This document shows, in pieces, positions 25,273-33,567 of a stretch of DNA of 44,915 bases. The notes under the pieces are model-generated. The model was not told the origin of the DNA and ran no database searches. It saw only the letters and a program-made list of their open reading frames with translations. Position numbers and translations under genes: made by a program. Location: positions 1 through 44,915 of the forward strand of contig JALWKV010000148.1 in assembly GCA_027081275.1 (NCBI GenBank). The letters are read 5' to 3'. This DNA comes from Gammaproteobacteria bacterium (lineage in GTDB: Bacteria > Pseudomonadota > Gammaproteobacteria > UWMA-0217). Position 1 is the first letter of the stretch. Every line of letters begins with the position of its first letter.

Positions 25273-26481
25273 CTACGATGTTGCCACGCTACGCATGTAG
25301 CGGGCAAACAGCGCCGGGCTCACCGCCCGCAGCGCCTTTCGCAACGCGATCTGATCGTCATCGGGCGCCGCGCCCCGACGCTGCTGCAACCGGTGGAGTA
25401 GGCGATAGGCCTGAACGCCATCGGCTTCGGAGTCGTCGAGTTCAGCCGGCAGGCTGCGAGCGAGCGCGGGAAAACGAATCAGCAACCAGGCCGGGAAAAA
25501 CGTCGCAGGCAGGCTGCCCGGAAGATCCTGAAAATCGTCCCAGGCCTGGCGTATCGGCGCCGAGGCATATTCTTTCAGCAGCGATTCGGCCTGCTCCGGA
25601 AATCGCCAGCACAACAGTAGCGTGCTTTGCTGACCGGTGGTTTCGTCATTGAGCCGGGTGCATGCCCGGCTGTGGCGCGCCAGCAGCAGGGGATGATGCT
25701 GCCACTCCGGCGTCTGCTCGATGGCTTCCCGCACGCCGCGCCAGTCGCGCAATTGCGCCAGCGCGTGGGAAGCATGACGATCCGGGTGACGCGGGTCGAA
25801 ATCGACGCCCTCCAGCGCCTTGGCCAGACGTCGCCACAGTGGCGCAAGATAGTCGTGCACGTGATGCCGGAGCAGATCGTCCGCCAACGGGGCGATGCCG
25901 AATTGCAGCATGCCCAAGGCCCTATCGACGTCTCCAACGGGGGTATCGGCCTGCTCCAGCGCGGTAACCAGCCGCTTCAGCCCGACTCGTTCAGAATGAT
26001 TGGCGTCGATCTCGTAGAGCTGTTCAAGCCGCTGTCGTGCCGTCGTGGCGTCCCGGTTGCGCAGAGCGTCCCGCACGGCATTGGCCAGCGTGATGGCCGG
26101 CGAATCCATGAACAGATCCATTTGCGGGCGATCCTCCGCGGGCCACCAGATCAGCCCGATGGCCTGCTCCAACCGATGATCGCTGTGAATACACAGCTTG
26201 CCGCCGTGTTTTGCGCCCCACCCCGAATAGCCTTCCTGCCGCCCGACCAGCCCGAGCCGCCCTGCGTAGGCGCTGGCGTGATCGAGCAAGCGCCGGATGG
26301 CGCTGGTTTCACCCGTCAGGGCGTTGTCGAGCGTCTCCAGCTCGCCGGCGCGCCAGGCCTCGTAATCCGCATACGCAAGCAGACCCTCACGCTGCAACAG
26401 CTCCAGCGGTTCATAGCGTCCGAAATCGAGCAGCAACTCGTCCACTTGCTGTTCGATCCGGTGTGATGGCTCATTGGTCAT
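25273..26481 (-). CDS. Hypothetical helical protein
   Basis: A 402-residue soluble protein with no signal peptide or membrane span. I do not recognise a family. It is mostly predicted helix, rich in Leu, Ala, Arg and Asp, with repeated short helical units between about 120 and 330 that resemble a TPR- or HEAT-like solenoid. A conserved-looking early block reads GYSGWGAKHGGKLCIHSDHR. Codon use and GC content match the neighbours, so it is probably a resident gene. It converges with the K+ channel gene, only 15 bases apart, with no room for a separate terminator. Confidence 0.72.
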   Translation of the reverse strand: MTNEPSHRIEQQVDELLLDFGRYEPLELLQREGLLAYADYEAWRAGELETLDNALTGETSAIRRLLDHASAYAGRLGLVGRQEGYSGWGAKHGGKLCIHSDHRLEQAIGLIWWPAEDRPQMDLFMDSPAITLANAVRDALRNRDATTARQRLEQLYEIDANHSERVGLKRLVTALEQADTPVGDVDRALGMLQFGIAPLADDLLRHHVHDYLAPLWRRLAKALEGVDFDPRHPDRHASHALAQLRDWRGVREAIEQTPEWQHHPLLLARHSRACTRLNDETTGQQSTLLLCWRFPEQAESLLKEYASAPIRQAWDDFQDLPGSLPATFFPAWLLIRFPALARSLPAELDDSEADGVQAYRLLHRLQQRRGAAPDDDQIALRKALRAVSPALFARYMRSVATS

Positions 26482-26564
26482 GGCGCTGCTCCAGGTTCTG
26501 GGGGCTACGCCGTGATTCTATCCCGCCTGTGGATCGAATGATGTGGATCGTGGTCGTCCTCCAC

Positions 26565-27545
26565 TCAGCCGTCTGGCGTTGTGGCGTGAACGCAGTTGAC
26601 TGCGTGGCTCAGCGACAGCTCCATTGGTGGGTGTCGATAGGTTTTGCAAGGTTCGGCCGCTTCCGGACACCGCGTCCGGAACACGCAGCCTGATGGCGGA
26701 TCGAGCGGGGAGGGGAGGTCGTTGCCGAGTGGAGGCGTCGCTTCAAGGCGTTCCTGCTCCTCGGCCGGGTCGGCTTTGGGGATGGCCGCGAGCAGGGCGC
26801 GGGTGTAGGGGTGGCGGGGCTGGTCGAACAGCGCTGCTGCCGGGCCGGCTTCCATCAGTCTGCCCAGGTAGAGCACCATCATCCGGTCGGCGATGTGGCG
26901 GACGACGCGCAGGTCGTGGGAGATGAACAGCATGGCGAGCCGGCGCTCACGCTGGATGTCCTGCAGCAGGTTGATGATCTGCGCCTGTATCGAAACGTCG
27001 AGGGCGCTGACGGGTTCGTCGCAGATGAGGATCGACGGTTCGCAGATGAGCGCGCGGGCGATGCCGATGCGCTGGGCCTGGCCGCCGGAGAATTCGTGGG
27101 GATAGCGTGTCAGATGCCGGGGCGAGAGGGCGACGGCGTCGAGCGCGGTGTCGATGCGTCGCTGTCTTTCGCCGCGCGTCAGTTTGGGGAAGTGGTGCCG
27201 CAACGGTTCGGCAAGGATTTCCGCAATGGTCATGCGCGGGTCGAGGGCGTCGAGCGGGTCCTGAAAAACATACTGAATATGCTTGCCGATACGGCGAACG
27301 GCCCGACGATCACCGCCGTGCAACCGTTCTCCTCCGAAGCGGATTTCCCCGGCGCTGATCGGCGTCAGTCCGCAGATGGCGCGCGCCAGCGTCGATTTGC
27401 CGCAGCCGGATTCGCCCACCACCGCCAGCGTTTCACCATGATGCAGCGTCAGCGACAGGTCGTCGATCGCAGTCAGCATGCGTCTGCCCGAGACGGGGTA
27501 GCGCACCTGCAGGTTGGAGACGGAGAGGATGGCCGTGGTGTTCAA
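26565..27545 (-). CDS. oppF: Oligopeptide/dipeptide ABC transporter ATPase (OppF type)
   Basis: An ATPase of about 326 residues with Walker A GESGCGKST, Q-loop FQDPLDALDP, signature FSGGQAQRIGIARAL and Walker B LICDEPVSALD. The C-terminal oligopeptide-transporter extension carries the Cys-containing GCVFRTRCPEA. OppF pairs with OppD to power peptide import. The start is uncertain. The frame is open to ATG 27635, but that codon sits inside the upstream gene's hairpin and the next 30 codons are proline-rich with atypical third positions. I used TTG 27545, which begins the conserved domain. It is separated by 3.2 kb from oppD, normally its immediate neighbour. Confidence 0.88.
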   Translation of the reverse strand: MNTTAILSVSNLQVRYPVSGRRMLTAIDDLSLTLHHGETLAVVGESGCGKSTLARAICGLTPISAGEIRFGGERLHGGDRRAVRRIGKHIQYVFQDPLDALDPRMTIAEILAEPLRHHFPKLTRGERQRRIDTALDAVALSPRHLTRYPHEFSGGQAQRIGIARALICEPSILICDEPVSALDVSIQAQIINLLQDIQRERRLAMLFISHDLRVVRHIADRMMVLYLGRLMEAGPAAALFDQPRHPYTRALLAAIPKADPAEEQERLEATPPLGNDLPSPLDPPSGCVFRTRCPEAAEPCKTYRHPPMELSLSHAVNCVHATTPDG

Positions 27546-27625
27546 TGGGTTGCCGCGGTCGGGGCCGGAATCGAGAGGCGTTGAGCTTGAATCGGCGGCG
27601 GGTGGAATGCAAGGGGGAGGAAGAA

Positions 27626-27647
27626 CCGGGAGCATTATCGCTCCCGG
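27626..27647 (-). terminator. Hairpin after the 64-residue gene
   Basis: CCGGGAGC and GCTCCCGG form an 8-bp perfect stem around a six-base loop. On the minus strand it is followed by TTCTTCC. It lies 15 bases after the stop of the small gene at 27662 and would end that transcript before oppF. Confidence 0.6.
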
Positions 27648-27661
27648 CCCGATCTGTCGCG

Positions 27662-27856
27662 TTACTGCTTGGTAAAGGTGAATTCCTCGCCGTTGCGTTT
27701 CACCGTTACCCGGGCGCGTTCGAAAGTGTACTCCTCGCCGTCTTCCAGCTTGTGCAGGTCACCCGCGCAGCTGGCGGTGAGGTCGCGCAGCACGCCGCAG
27801 TGAACGATGCCCAGAGTGTCGTAGGTGTTTGGCGTCAGGGTAATGCTTTCGGACAT
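27662..27856 (-). CDS. Small hypothetical protein (64 residues)
   Basis: A 64-residue acidic protein with a strong ribosome binding site (AGGAG) before ATG 27856 and a hairpin after its stop, so it looks like a genuine monocistronic gene. Sequence features are a beta-rich C-terminus (EEYTFERARVTVKRNGEEF) and two Cys (20 and 30). No family is recognised. It sits between oppF and the second phosphate permease, transcribed away from the latter. Confidence 0.68.
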   Translation of the reverse strand: MSESITLTPNTYDTLGIVHCGVLRDLTASCAGDLHKLEDGEEYTFERARVTVKRNGEEFTFTKQ

Positions 27857-28103
27857 GGTTTTTCTCTCCTCGTTTTTTCACCAGTTGTTGCAAGAATAAC
27901 CATTTGTGTGTCCGTTCAGGGTGGAGCCAGTTCTTCGCCATTTCAAGAAACCCGTGGAATTTCCGCCGCTTGCGGGAAGATTTCCCCATTTGAGCAGCAT
28001 GGTTTTCGCGTGGTGGCCGGCATTGCGCCGGTCATGGACGGGAGTGTAGCGGCGGTATAGGGTTCTCTCTTTCCAATACTTGTTGCGGCCTCTGAGCGGA
28101 CCG

Positions 28104-29150
28104 ATGGATCTGGCAAACCTGCTTCTCCTCGCTGTCGTCCTTGCCGTGGTGATCTACGATTTCACCAACGGCTTTCACGATGCGGCCGACATGATCGCCA
28201 CGGCGATCGCCTCGCGCGCGATGCGGGCGTCGGTGGCGATCGGACTGGTGGGGCTGTTCACCTTCCTCGGGCCGTTTCTGGTCGGATTGGCGGTGGCCGA
28301 CACGGTCGGCACCTTCGTCGATATTTCCGCCGCGCCGCCGCATGTGGGGGAGAGCGTGGTCATCGCGGCGCTGCTCGCCGCCGTCAGCTACAACCTAGCG
28401 ACTTGGCTGCTCGGTTATCCCTCGTCGTCTTCCAATTCGCTGGCCGGTGGGCTGGTGGGCGCCGGGCTGACGGCGCTGGGTAGCGGTCACATCAACTGGG
28501 GCGTCGCTGCGTTGGCGGCGGGGGAGCTGCAAGGCCTGATGAAGGTGGTCGCCGGATTGTTCATCTCGCCACTGTTCGGCTTCGCCGTCGGTTTGCTGCT
28601 GATGCAACTGCTGCGCCGCCTGCTGCGTCGCGCGACGATGAAAGTGCGGTCGCTGTTCGTCATCTCGCAATATTTCAGCGTCGCCTGGCTGGGCTTTTCC
28701 CACGGCGCCAACGATGCGCAGAAGGGGATGGCGATCATCGGCATGATGCTGCTGGCCACCGGGCATCGCGAGCATTTCGATATTCCGGTCTGGGCGATTC
28801 TGCTCTGCGCCTCGGCGATTACGGTCGGGACGATCTTTGGCGGCTGGAGTATCGTGCGAACGCTGGGTTTTGGGCTATTTCGGGTGCGCCTGCTGCATTC
28901 GGTCGCGAGCCAGGCGGGGGCGGCGCTGGTCAATACGGTGGCGACGGCGATGGGCGCGCCCACTTCGACGACGCAGGTCGTCACGGCGACACTGCTCGGC
29001 AGTGGCGCCGCCGAAAATCCGCGCCGGGTGCGCTGGCGCACGGCCCTGGGCATTGTCGGCGGCTGGCTGCTCAACGTGCCGACGTCGATGCTGCTGGGCG
29101 GGGTCTATTGCTGGGGGTTGCTGAGGCTGCTGGAGGGAATGGCGACGTGA
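28104..29150 (+). CDS. Second PiT family phosphate permease, short form
   Basis: A 348-residue membrane protein. The two PiT signatures are IYDFTNGFHDAADMIATAI in the first half and GFSHGANDAQKGMAIIGMM in the second, followed by GAPTSTTQVV. This is the shorter bacterial/archaeal-type PiT, distinct from the 519-residue permease at 15215. ATG 28104 was chosen; an in-frame TTG lies at 28080. A DUF47 protein gene, the usual partner of such permeases, follows 320 bases downstream. An antitoxin gene lies between them on the other strand. The pair runs against the surrounding opp genes, as if inserted among them. Confidence 0.93.
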   Translation: MDLANLLLLAVVLAVVIYDFTNGFHDAADMIATAIASRAMRASVAIGLVGLFTFLGPFLVGLAVADTVGTFVDISAAPPHVGESVVIAALLAAVSYNLATWLLGYPSSSSNSLAGGLVGAGLTALGSGHINWGVAALAAGELQGLMKVVAGLFISPLFGFAVGLLLMQLLRRLLRRATMKVRSLFVISQYFSVAWLGFSHGANDAQKGMAIIGMMLLATGHREHFDIPVWAILLCASAITVGTIFGGWSIVRTLGFGLFRVRLLHSVASQAGAALVNTVATAMGAPTSTTQVVTATLLGSGAAENPRRVRWRTALGIVGGWLLNVPTSMLLGGVYCWGLLRLLEGMAT

Positions 29151-29176
29151 TCGTGCAGGTTCTGGGGGCAAAGGTG

Positions 29177-29398
29177 CTAGCCCCTTTCATGGAGTGCATC
29201 ACGATCGAACTTCCAACCCTCGGAGTTTCCCTTTCCATCCAGGGTTCTCAGCTCCTCCAGGGCCGCATGCAAATGGTGTTTTCTTGTCAGGCGTTCAAGA
29301 TCGTCGCGGATCAACTGATCCAGGCTCTTGCCCATGCGTTTGGCTATCTTGCGCGCTTCCTTGATGATGTCATCGTCAATCGAGAGAGTGACGTTCAT
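29177..29398 (-). CDS. Orphan VapB-like antitoxin
   Basis: A 73-residue protein starting MNVTLSIDDDIIKEARKIAK, the ribbon-helix-helix-like start of DUF6364/VapB-type antitoxins. A basic middle and a short C-terminal toxin-binding segment ending LHERG follow. In complete pairs the PIN toxin gene overlaps or follows the antitoxin stop. Here the ATGA at the stop leads only into the end of the phosphate permease gene, and no toxin motif is seen. It is therefore a solitary antitoxin between pit and DUF47. The frame is open upstream to 29758, but the conserved start is at 29398. Confidence 0.78.
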   Translation of the reverse strand: MNVTLSIDDDIIKEARKIAKRMGKSLDQLIRDDLERLTRKHHLHAALEELRTLDGKGNSEGWKFDRDALHERG

Positions 29399-29470
29399 AA
29401 GACCTACCCGTGTATAAGTGCTTGGTAGGTATGCTAGGGGCTGAGGTGGCTGGCTGCAACAGGTGGGAAC

Positions 29471-30094
29471 ATGAAAGGCTTTATCCAGAAATACATTCTC
29501 CCGCGCGAGGTGGATTTCAACGCCGCCCTGCGGGAGCAGGTCTGCGCAGTGCGGCAGACGGTGCTCGATCTGTGCGAGGCCTGTCTCGATGACGATCGCG
29601 CGGCGCTCAAGCGGATTGTCGAGGATGAGCGTCGTTGCCATGCGCTGAAGAATCGCAACATGCGCGAGCTGCTCGATGTCTTCATCACGCCCTACGACCG
29701 CGAGGCGATCTACCGCATCATCGACCAGCTCGACTGGGTGGCGCTGAGCGTCAAGCATCTCGGTATCGATCTGCTGGTCTATGAGGTGATCTGCTCGGAA
29801 GAGGAGAAGCCGGTGCTGACGGTGCTGCGGGAGATGGCCGATTCACTGCGCGAGGGCTTCGTCTTTCTCGGGCAGCGGCAGACGGCGGAGATCGTCCGCG
29901 TCGTCAATGAAATCTACGTGCGCTACGACCAGGTGGTGCAGCAGTGCGCGCTGGCGGCGGCGCACCATTTGAAGGAGGATGCGGTGCGTGACTATCTCGC
30001 CCGTCGCGAGATCATCGCGCAGCTCAAGGAGGTGGCGCGACGCATTCGCGTCAGCGCCAACTCTCTTGAAGATCTGGCGGTGAAGACGGTGTGA
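29471..30094 (+). CDS. DUF47 (TIGR00153, PhoU-like) phosphate transport partner
   Basis: A 207-residue all-helical cytoplasmic protein beginning MKGFIQKYILPREVDF, matching DUF47/TIGR00153 proteins. These are PhoU-like and accompany PiT permeases, probably modulating transport. The ITPYDREAIYRIIDQLD block is typical. It follows the short PiT gene on the same strand, after the inserted antitoxin. Its end lies one base from the stop of the convergent membrane-protein gene. Confidence 0.9.
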   Translation: MKGFIQKYILPREVDFNAALREQVCAVRQTVLDLCEACLDDDRAALKRIVEDERRCHALKNRNMRELLDVFITPYDREAIYRIIDQLDWVALSVKHLGIDLLVYEVICSEEEKPVLTVLREMADSLREGFVFLGQRQTAEIVRVVNEIYVRYDQVVQQCALAAAHHLKEDAVRDYLARREIIAQLKEVARRIRVSANSLEDLAVKTV

Positions 30095-30095
30095 G

Positions 30096-30653
30096 TCAGT
30101 TGTGCGCCAGCTTGCGGAACTCATGCACCGAGACGAGCACGCCAATGGCGACGATGCCGATGGCGACGGGAATCAGCACCCAGATATAGGCCTCCAGCCA
30201 CGCCACCAGCACGGTGGCCAGCGTCATGAACAGCCCCAGCACGATGAAGCGCCAGCCGATGTAGACGCCGGCGAGAAAGGTCGACAGCGACAGCGTCACC
30301 ATCAGCGTCAGCGCGGTGGCGTCGTTATTGAGACGGCCGATGTCGTGCAGCATGAACACTGTCTTGATGGCGACGAAAACCGCGCCCCAGTGCAAGACCT
30401 GCTGGCGGAGAAAGTCCATCCCGGCGATCTCGTGGCGGCGATAGCGAGACCACTCGGAGATGATCGCCGCAATGGCGAACACCGGGATCATCCACAGCCA
30501 GTAGTGGTAGCTGCGGCTGGAGGCGAAGTTGGTGTAGGCCACGCCGATGAAGCAGAGAATCAGCAGCGAGCTGAGCACCGCCTCGCGGACGAAAATGCGG
30601 TGGAACCAGCCGTCGGGGTCGTGTAGCCAGTGGGGTTTGGTTTGCGTGTTCAT
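30096..30653 (-). CDS. Hypothetical inner-membrane protein
   Basis: A 185-residue protein with about five hydrophobic spans (for example LLILCFIGVAYTNFA, YWLWMIPVFAIAAIISEW, FIVLGLFMTLATVLVAWLEA). No signal peptide or catalytic motif is seen and the family is not recognised. ATG 30653 is preceded by AGGAG eight bases upstream. The frame continues open to 31073 through oppD sequence, which is a shadow. It sits directly downstream of oppD where oppF would be expected. Confidence 0.75.
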   Translation of the reverse strand: MNTQTKPHWLHDPDGWFHRIFVREAVLSSLLILCFIGVAYTNFASSRSYHYWLWMIPVFAIAAIISEWSRYRRHEIAGMDFLRQQVLHWGAVFVAIKTVFMLHDIGRLNNDATALTLMVTLSLSTFLAGVYIGWRFIVLGLFMTLATVLVAWLEAYIWVLIPVAIGIVAIGVLVSVHEFRKLAHN

Positions 30654-30760
30654 GGTGGGCGCTCCTCGGGTCTGTGGCTGCTCTCGTGACGGCGAGCTCG
30701 ATCGGGCCGTGCCGCCAATGGAATGATTGGTCCATTGGTGCAAAACCTCAAGGAGTATTC

Positions 30761-31732
30761 TCAATCGGCCTTGCCTGCAAATGGGCAGGCGCTGCCGTGA
30801 CCCGGGCCGATGGGGCGCAGCGGCGGCTCGACCAGCGCGCAGTCGGGTTTCGCTTCCGGACAGCGCGGATGGAAGGCGCAGCCGCCGGGCAGATGGGCGG
30901 GATCGGGCGGCTGGCCTGGGATGGTGTAGAGCCGCTCTCCCGGCCCCAGCTCGCCGCCCGGCGTGGCCCGCAGCAGGCAGCGCGTGTAGGGGTGGGCAGG
31001 GTCGCGCAGGATGCGTTCGACCGGGCCGACTTCGACGATCCGTCCCGCATACATCACCGCGACGCGCTGGCACAGCCCGGCGATGAGGTTGAGGTCGTGG
31101 CTGATGATGACGAGCGCCGAATCCGTCCCGGTCAGCTCGCGCAGCAGGATGAGGATCTCGCTCTGGATGGTCACGTCAAGCGCCGTCGTCGGTTCGTCGG
31201 CGATCAGCAGCTTCGGCGCGCACAGCAGCGCCATGGCGATCATCACCCGCTGGCGCATGCCGCCCGACAGCTCGTGCGGATACTGCCGCAGCCGCCGCGC
31301 CGCATCGGGAATGCGGACGCGATCGAGCATGTCGATGGCGGCGTTGCGGGCGTCGCGGCGCGACAGTCCGCGATGCCGGCGCAGCACCTCGGTCAACTGC
31401 GTGCCGATGCGCAGGAACGGGTTCAGCGAGGTCATTGGATCCTGAAAGACCATGCCGATGCGGTCGCCGCGAATCCGGTTCAGCTCGCGCTCGCCGCAGC
31501 CGAGCAGATCGACGCCGTCGAACAGCGCTGCGCCGCTGGCCTTGCCGTTGCGCGCCAGCAGCCCCGTCACCGCATTGAAGAGCTGGCTCTTGCCGGAGCC
31601 GGATTCACCGACCACGGCCAGCCGCTCGCCGGGGGCGATGTCCAGATCGACGCCGCGCACCGCCTCGATCCGCCCCTGCTCGGTATCGAAGCGGACGCGC
31701 AGGTCGGCGATGGAGAGCAGCGGCGCGGTCAT
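30761..31732 (-). CDS. oppD: Oligopeptide/dipeptide ABC transporter ATPase (OppD type)
   Basis: A 323-residue ATPase with Walker [11 protein letters not shown]-loop [10 protein letters not shown], signature [15 protein letters not shown] and Walker [12 protein letters not shown]. The family C-terminal extension [12 protein letters not shown] completes it. It powers peptide import together with OppF. The ATG at 31732 overlaps the oppC stop (ATGA, 31729-31732). The open frame extends far upstream through oppC, but that part is not coding. The gene order oppA, oppB, oppC, oppD is kept on the minus strand, although three of the gaps hold foreign genes. Confidence 0.95.
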   Translation of the reverse strand: MTAPLLSIADLRVRFDTEQGRIEAVRGVDLDIAPGERLAVVGESGSGKSQLFNAVTGLLARNGKASGAALFDGVDLLGCGERELNRIRGDRIGMVFQDPMTSLNPFLRIGTQLTEVLRRHRGLSRRDARNAAIDMLDRVRIPDAARRLRQYPHELSGGMRQRVMIAMALLCAPKLLIADEPTTALDVTIQSEILILLRELTGTDSALVIISHDLNLIAGLCQRVAVMYAGRIVEVGPVERILRDPAHPYTRCLLRATPGGELGPGERLYTIPGQPPDPAHLPGGCAFHPRCPEAKPDCALVEPPLRPIGPGHGSACPFAGKAD

Positions 31733-32595
31733 CGGTCCTTCGGGTCGAGCGCGTCGCGCAGACCGTCGCCGATGAAGTTGAGGCTGAGCAGCGTGACGGC
31801 GAGAAAGCCGGCGGGAATCAGCAGCGTCCACGGCGCCGATTCCATTGTCTCGGCCCCTTCGGAGATCAGCACGCCCCAGCTCGTCAGCGGCTCCTGCACG
31901 CCGAGGCCGAGGAAGCTGAGGAAGGATTCGAACAGGATCACCTGCGGCACGGTCAGCGTGGCGTAGACGATCACCGGCCCCAGCGTGTTGGGAATGATGT
32001 GGCGGCGGATGATGTCGAACTCGCTCGCGCCGGCCAGCCGCGCGGCGTCGATGAAGGATCGTTGGCGCAGGCTCATGGCCTGGCCGCGGACGATACGCGC
32101 CATCGTCAGCCACTCCACCGCGCCGATGGCGATGAAGATCAGCAGCAGGCTGCGACCGAAAAAGACCATCAGCAGGATGACGAAGAACATGAACGGCAGC
32201 GCATAGAGGATATCGACGAAGCGCATCATCAGCGCATCGACGCGCCCGCCGATATAGCCGGCCGTGGAGCCGTAGAGCACGCCGATCAGCAGGCTCACCA
32301 GAGTCGCCACCAGCCCCACCATCAGCGAGATGCGGCCACCTTCCAGCGTGCGGACGAAAAGGTCGCGGCCCAGCGAGTCGGTGCCGAACCAGTGGCTGGC
32401 CGCCAGCGATGGCGGCGTGGCGAGGTGATCCCAGTCGATCTCGTCGAGCGGCCACGGGCTCAGCGCCGGGCCGAGGAGACAGAGGAGCGCGATCAGCGTC
32501 AGCAGCATTGCGCCGAGCATCGCGGCGCGGTGGCGTCGCAATCGAAGCCAGGCGCGTCGGCGGCCGCTGAGCGATGGCGCTGCGCCGGTGCTCAT
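31729..32595 (-). CDS. oppC: Oligopeptide ABC transporter permease (OppC type)
   Basis: A 288-residue permease with an N-terminal span (about 27-47), a periplasmic loop containing [13 protein letters not shown] (the OppC signature), and five more spans. The cytoplasmic EAA loop lies around [21 protein letters not shown]. It forms the membrane channel with OppB. The ATG at 32595 is separated from oppB by about 970 bases, which hold miniature element C and the Uma2 gene. The 3' end overlaps oppD by four bases. Confidence 0.95.
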   Translation of the reverse strand: MSTGAAPSLSGRRRAWLRLRRHRAAMLGAMLLTLIALLCLLGPALSPWPLDEIDWDHLATPPSLAASHWFGTDSLGRDLFVRTLEGGRISLMVGLVATLVSLLIGVLYGSTAGYIGGRVDALMMRFVDILYALPFMFFVILLMVFFGRSLLLIFIAIGAVEWLTMARIVRGQAMSLRQRSFIDAARLAGASEFDIIRRHIIPNTLGPVIVYATLTVPQVILFESFLSFLGLGVQEPLTSWGVLISEGAETMESAPWTLLIPAGFLAVTLLSLNFIGDGLRDALDPKDR

Positions 32596-32683
32596 GCTTT
32601 TTTTCTTCGTTGCCGCATGGCGTGGTGGTCAGGAACGCATGCGCACTGCGCCTTGAATCCGAAATGATTGCCTCGAAGAAGTG

Positions 32684-32851
32684 CTAGCCCGCATTTCTCA
32701 CGGGATAGGCGAGCCCTCGCTTGTTCTTTGAATCCGCAAGGAATTTTCCTCAGTCGGAAATAGACGCTGTTATTCCGCTCCTTCGGAAAATCCCTCGCAA
32801 ATCCAAAGCCCTGCGTGATCATCTCGCCTCCCCGTGAGAAATGCGGGCTAG
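32684..32851. mobile_element. Miniature inverted-repeat element, copy C (168 bp, different core)
   Basis: Its ends are perfect 18-bp inverted repeats, CTAGCCCGCATTTCTCAC and its complement, identical to the ends of copy A over that length. The core is unrelated to copies A and B and contains a looser internal inverted repeat (TTGAATCCGCAAGGAATTTTC against GGAAAATCCCTCGCAAATCC). CTAG is present at both edges. It lies between oppC and the Uma2 gene, and its right edge supplies the TAG stop of that gene. Confidence 0.82.
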
Positions 32852-33417
32852 GCCCACAGATCACTCAGCGGAAATTCGATCGCGTCGAAGGGAGGCTGGC
32901 TGACGGTAGCATTGCCCTCAAGGCTATCGAGCAGCAGCCAGTGGGGAGCGTCATGGGCGGTGTCGAGGCGATAGACCTCGAGGGTCTGCAAGTCGGGGTC
33001 GATCAGCCACAGGTGAGCGACACCGGCGCTGGCATAGCGGGGCATTTTGAGGACGCGGTCGGTGCGGGCGGTAGAGGGAGAGAGGATTTCGCACACCCAG
33101 TCCGGCGCCAGTTCAAACCAGGAGGTATCAGGCAGAGCGGGCATGCGTTCGCGGCGCCAGCCGGCCAGATCGGGCACGAGCACGTCGTCGCCGAGGTGCA
33201 GTTCAGGCTCGTCGAGAATCCACCAGCCGCCGGGTCCGCCTGTGCCGTTGTCGTATGGGTTCCACAGTGTGCCGGTCAGCGCCGAGTAGGCGCGGGCGTG
33301 TTTGGGCGCCGGGCGGGGATGGGTGTGCAGCTCGCCGCCTATGATTTCGCCTACCAGGTGCTCGGGGAGGGCAAGCAGGTCATCGTAGCGAGCGGGGCAT
33401 GTGGCGGTCTGGGACAT
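32848..33417 (-). CDS. Uma2 family (DUF820) nuclease-like protein
   Basis: A 189-residue protein of the Uma2 family, which has a PD-(D/E)XK nuclease-type fold. The expected acidic and Lys residues are visible in LVPDLAGWR, VCEILSPSTARTDRVLK and PRYASAGVAHLWLIDPD. Family members are abundant in mobile and accessory DNA, but their biological role is unresolved. The stop codon TAG (32848-32850) is part of the CTAG edge of miniature element C, so the protein's end was fixed or altered by that insertion. The gene separates oppB from oppC. Confidence 0.88.
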   Translation of the reverse strand: MSQTATCPARYDDLLALPEHLVGEIIGGELHTHPRPAPKHARAYSALTGTLWNPYDNGTGGPGGWWILDEPELHLGDDVLVPDLAGWRRERMPALPDTSWFELAPDWVCEILSPSTARTDRVLKMPRYASAGVAHLWLIDPDLQTLEVYRLDTAHDAPHWLLLDSLEGNATVSQPPFDAIEFPLSDLWA

Positions 33418-33567
33418 GGTGGCGATGGGGTGATGTGGCTTGAGGGTATTCTAGCTCGGATAAATAACAATTCGCACGAGCCTTCGCTTTCTTTTCTAAT
33501 CGGAGGCGGTGTCCTCGACCTGAGTGCGCGGGCCGTGCAGGCAGAGTGGCGCGATCAGCCTTGGTGC

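Noticed and set aside
29172-29192. A fourth miniature-element end at GCTAGCCCCTTTCAT
   Set aside because: Only CTAGCCC matches; the diagnostic ATTTCTCAC part and any partner end are missing.
30096-31073. Longer form of the 185-residue membrane protein
   Set aside because: The N-terminal extension is an off-frame reading of oppD; the ATG at 30653 has a ribosome binding site.
30761-32455. Possible OppC-OppD fusion
   Set aside because: Upstream of 31732 the frame is a shadow of oppC; the real permease is in another frame and ends with a four-base overlap.
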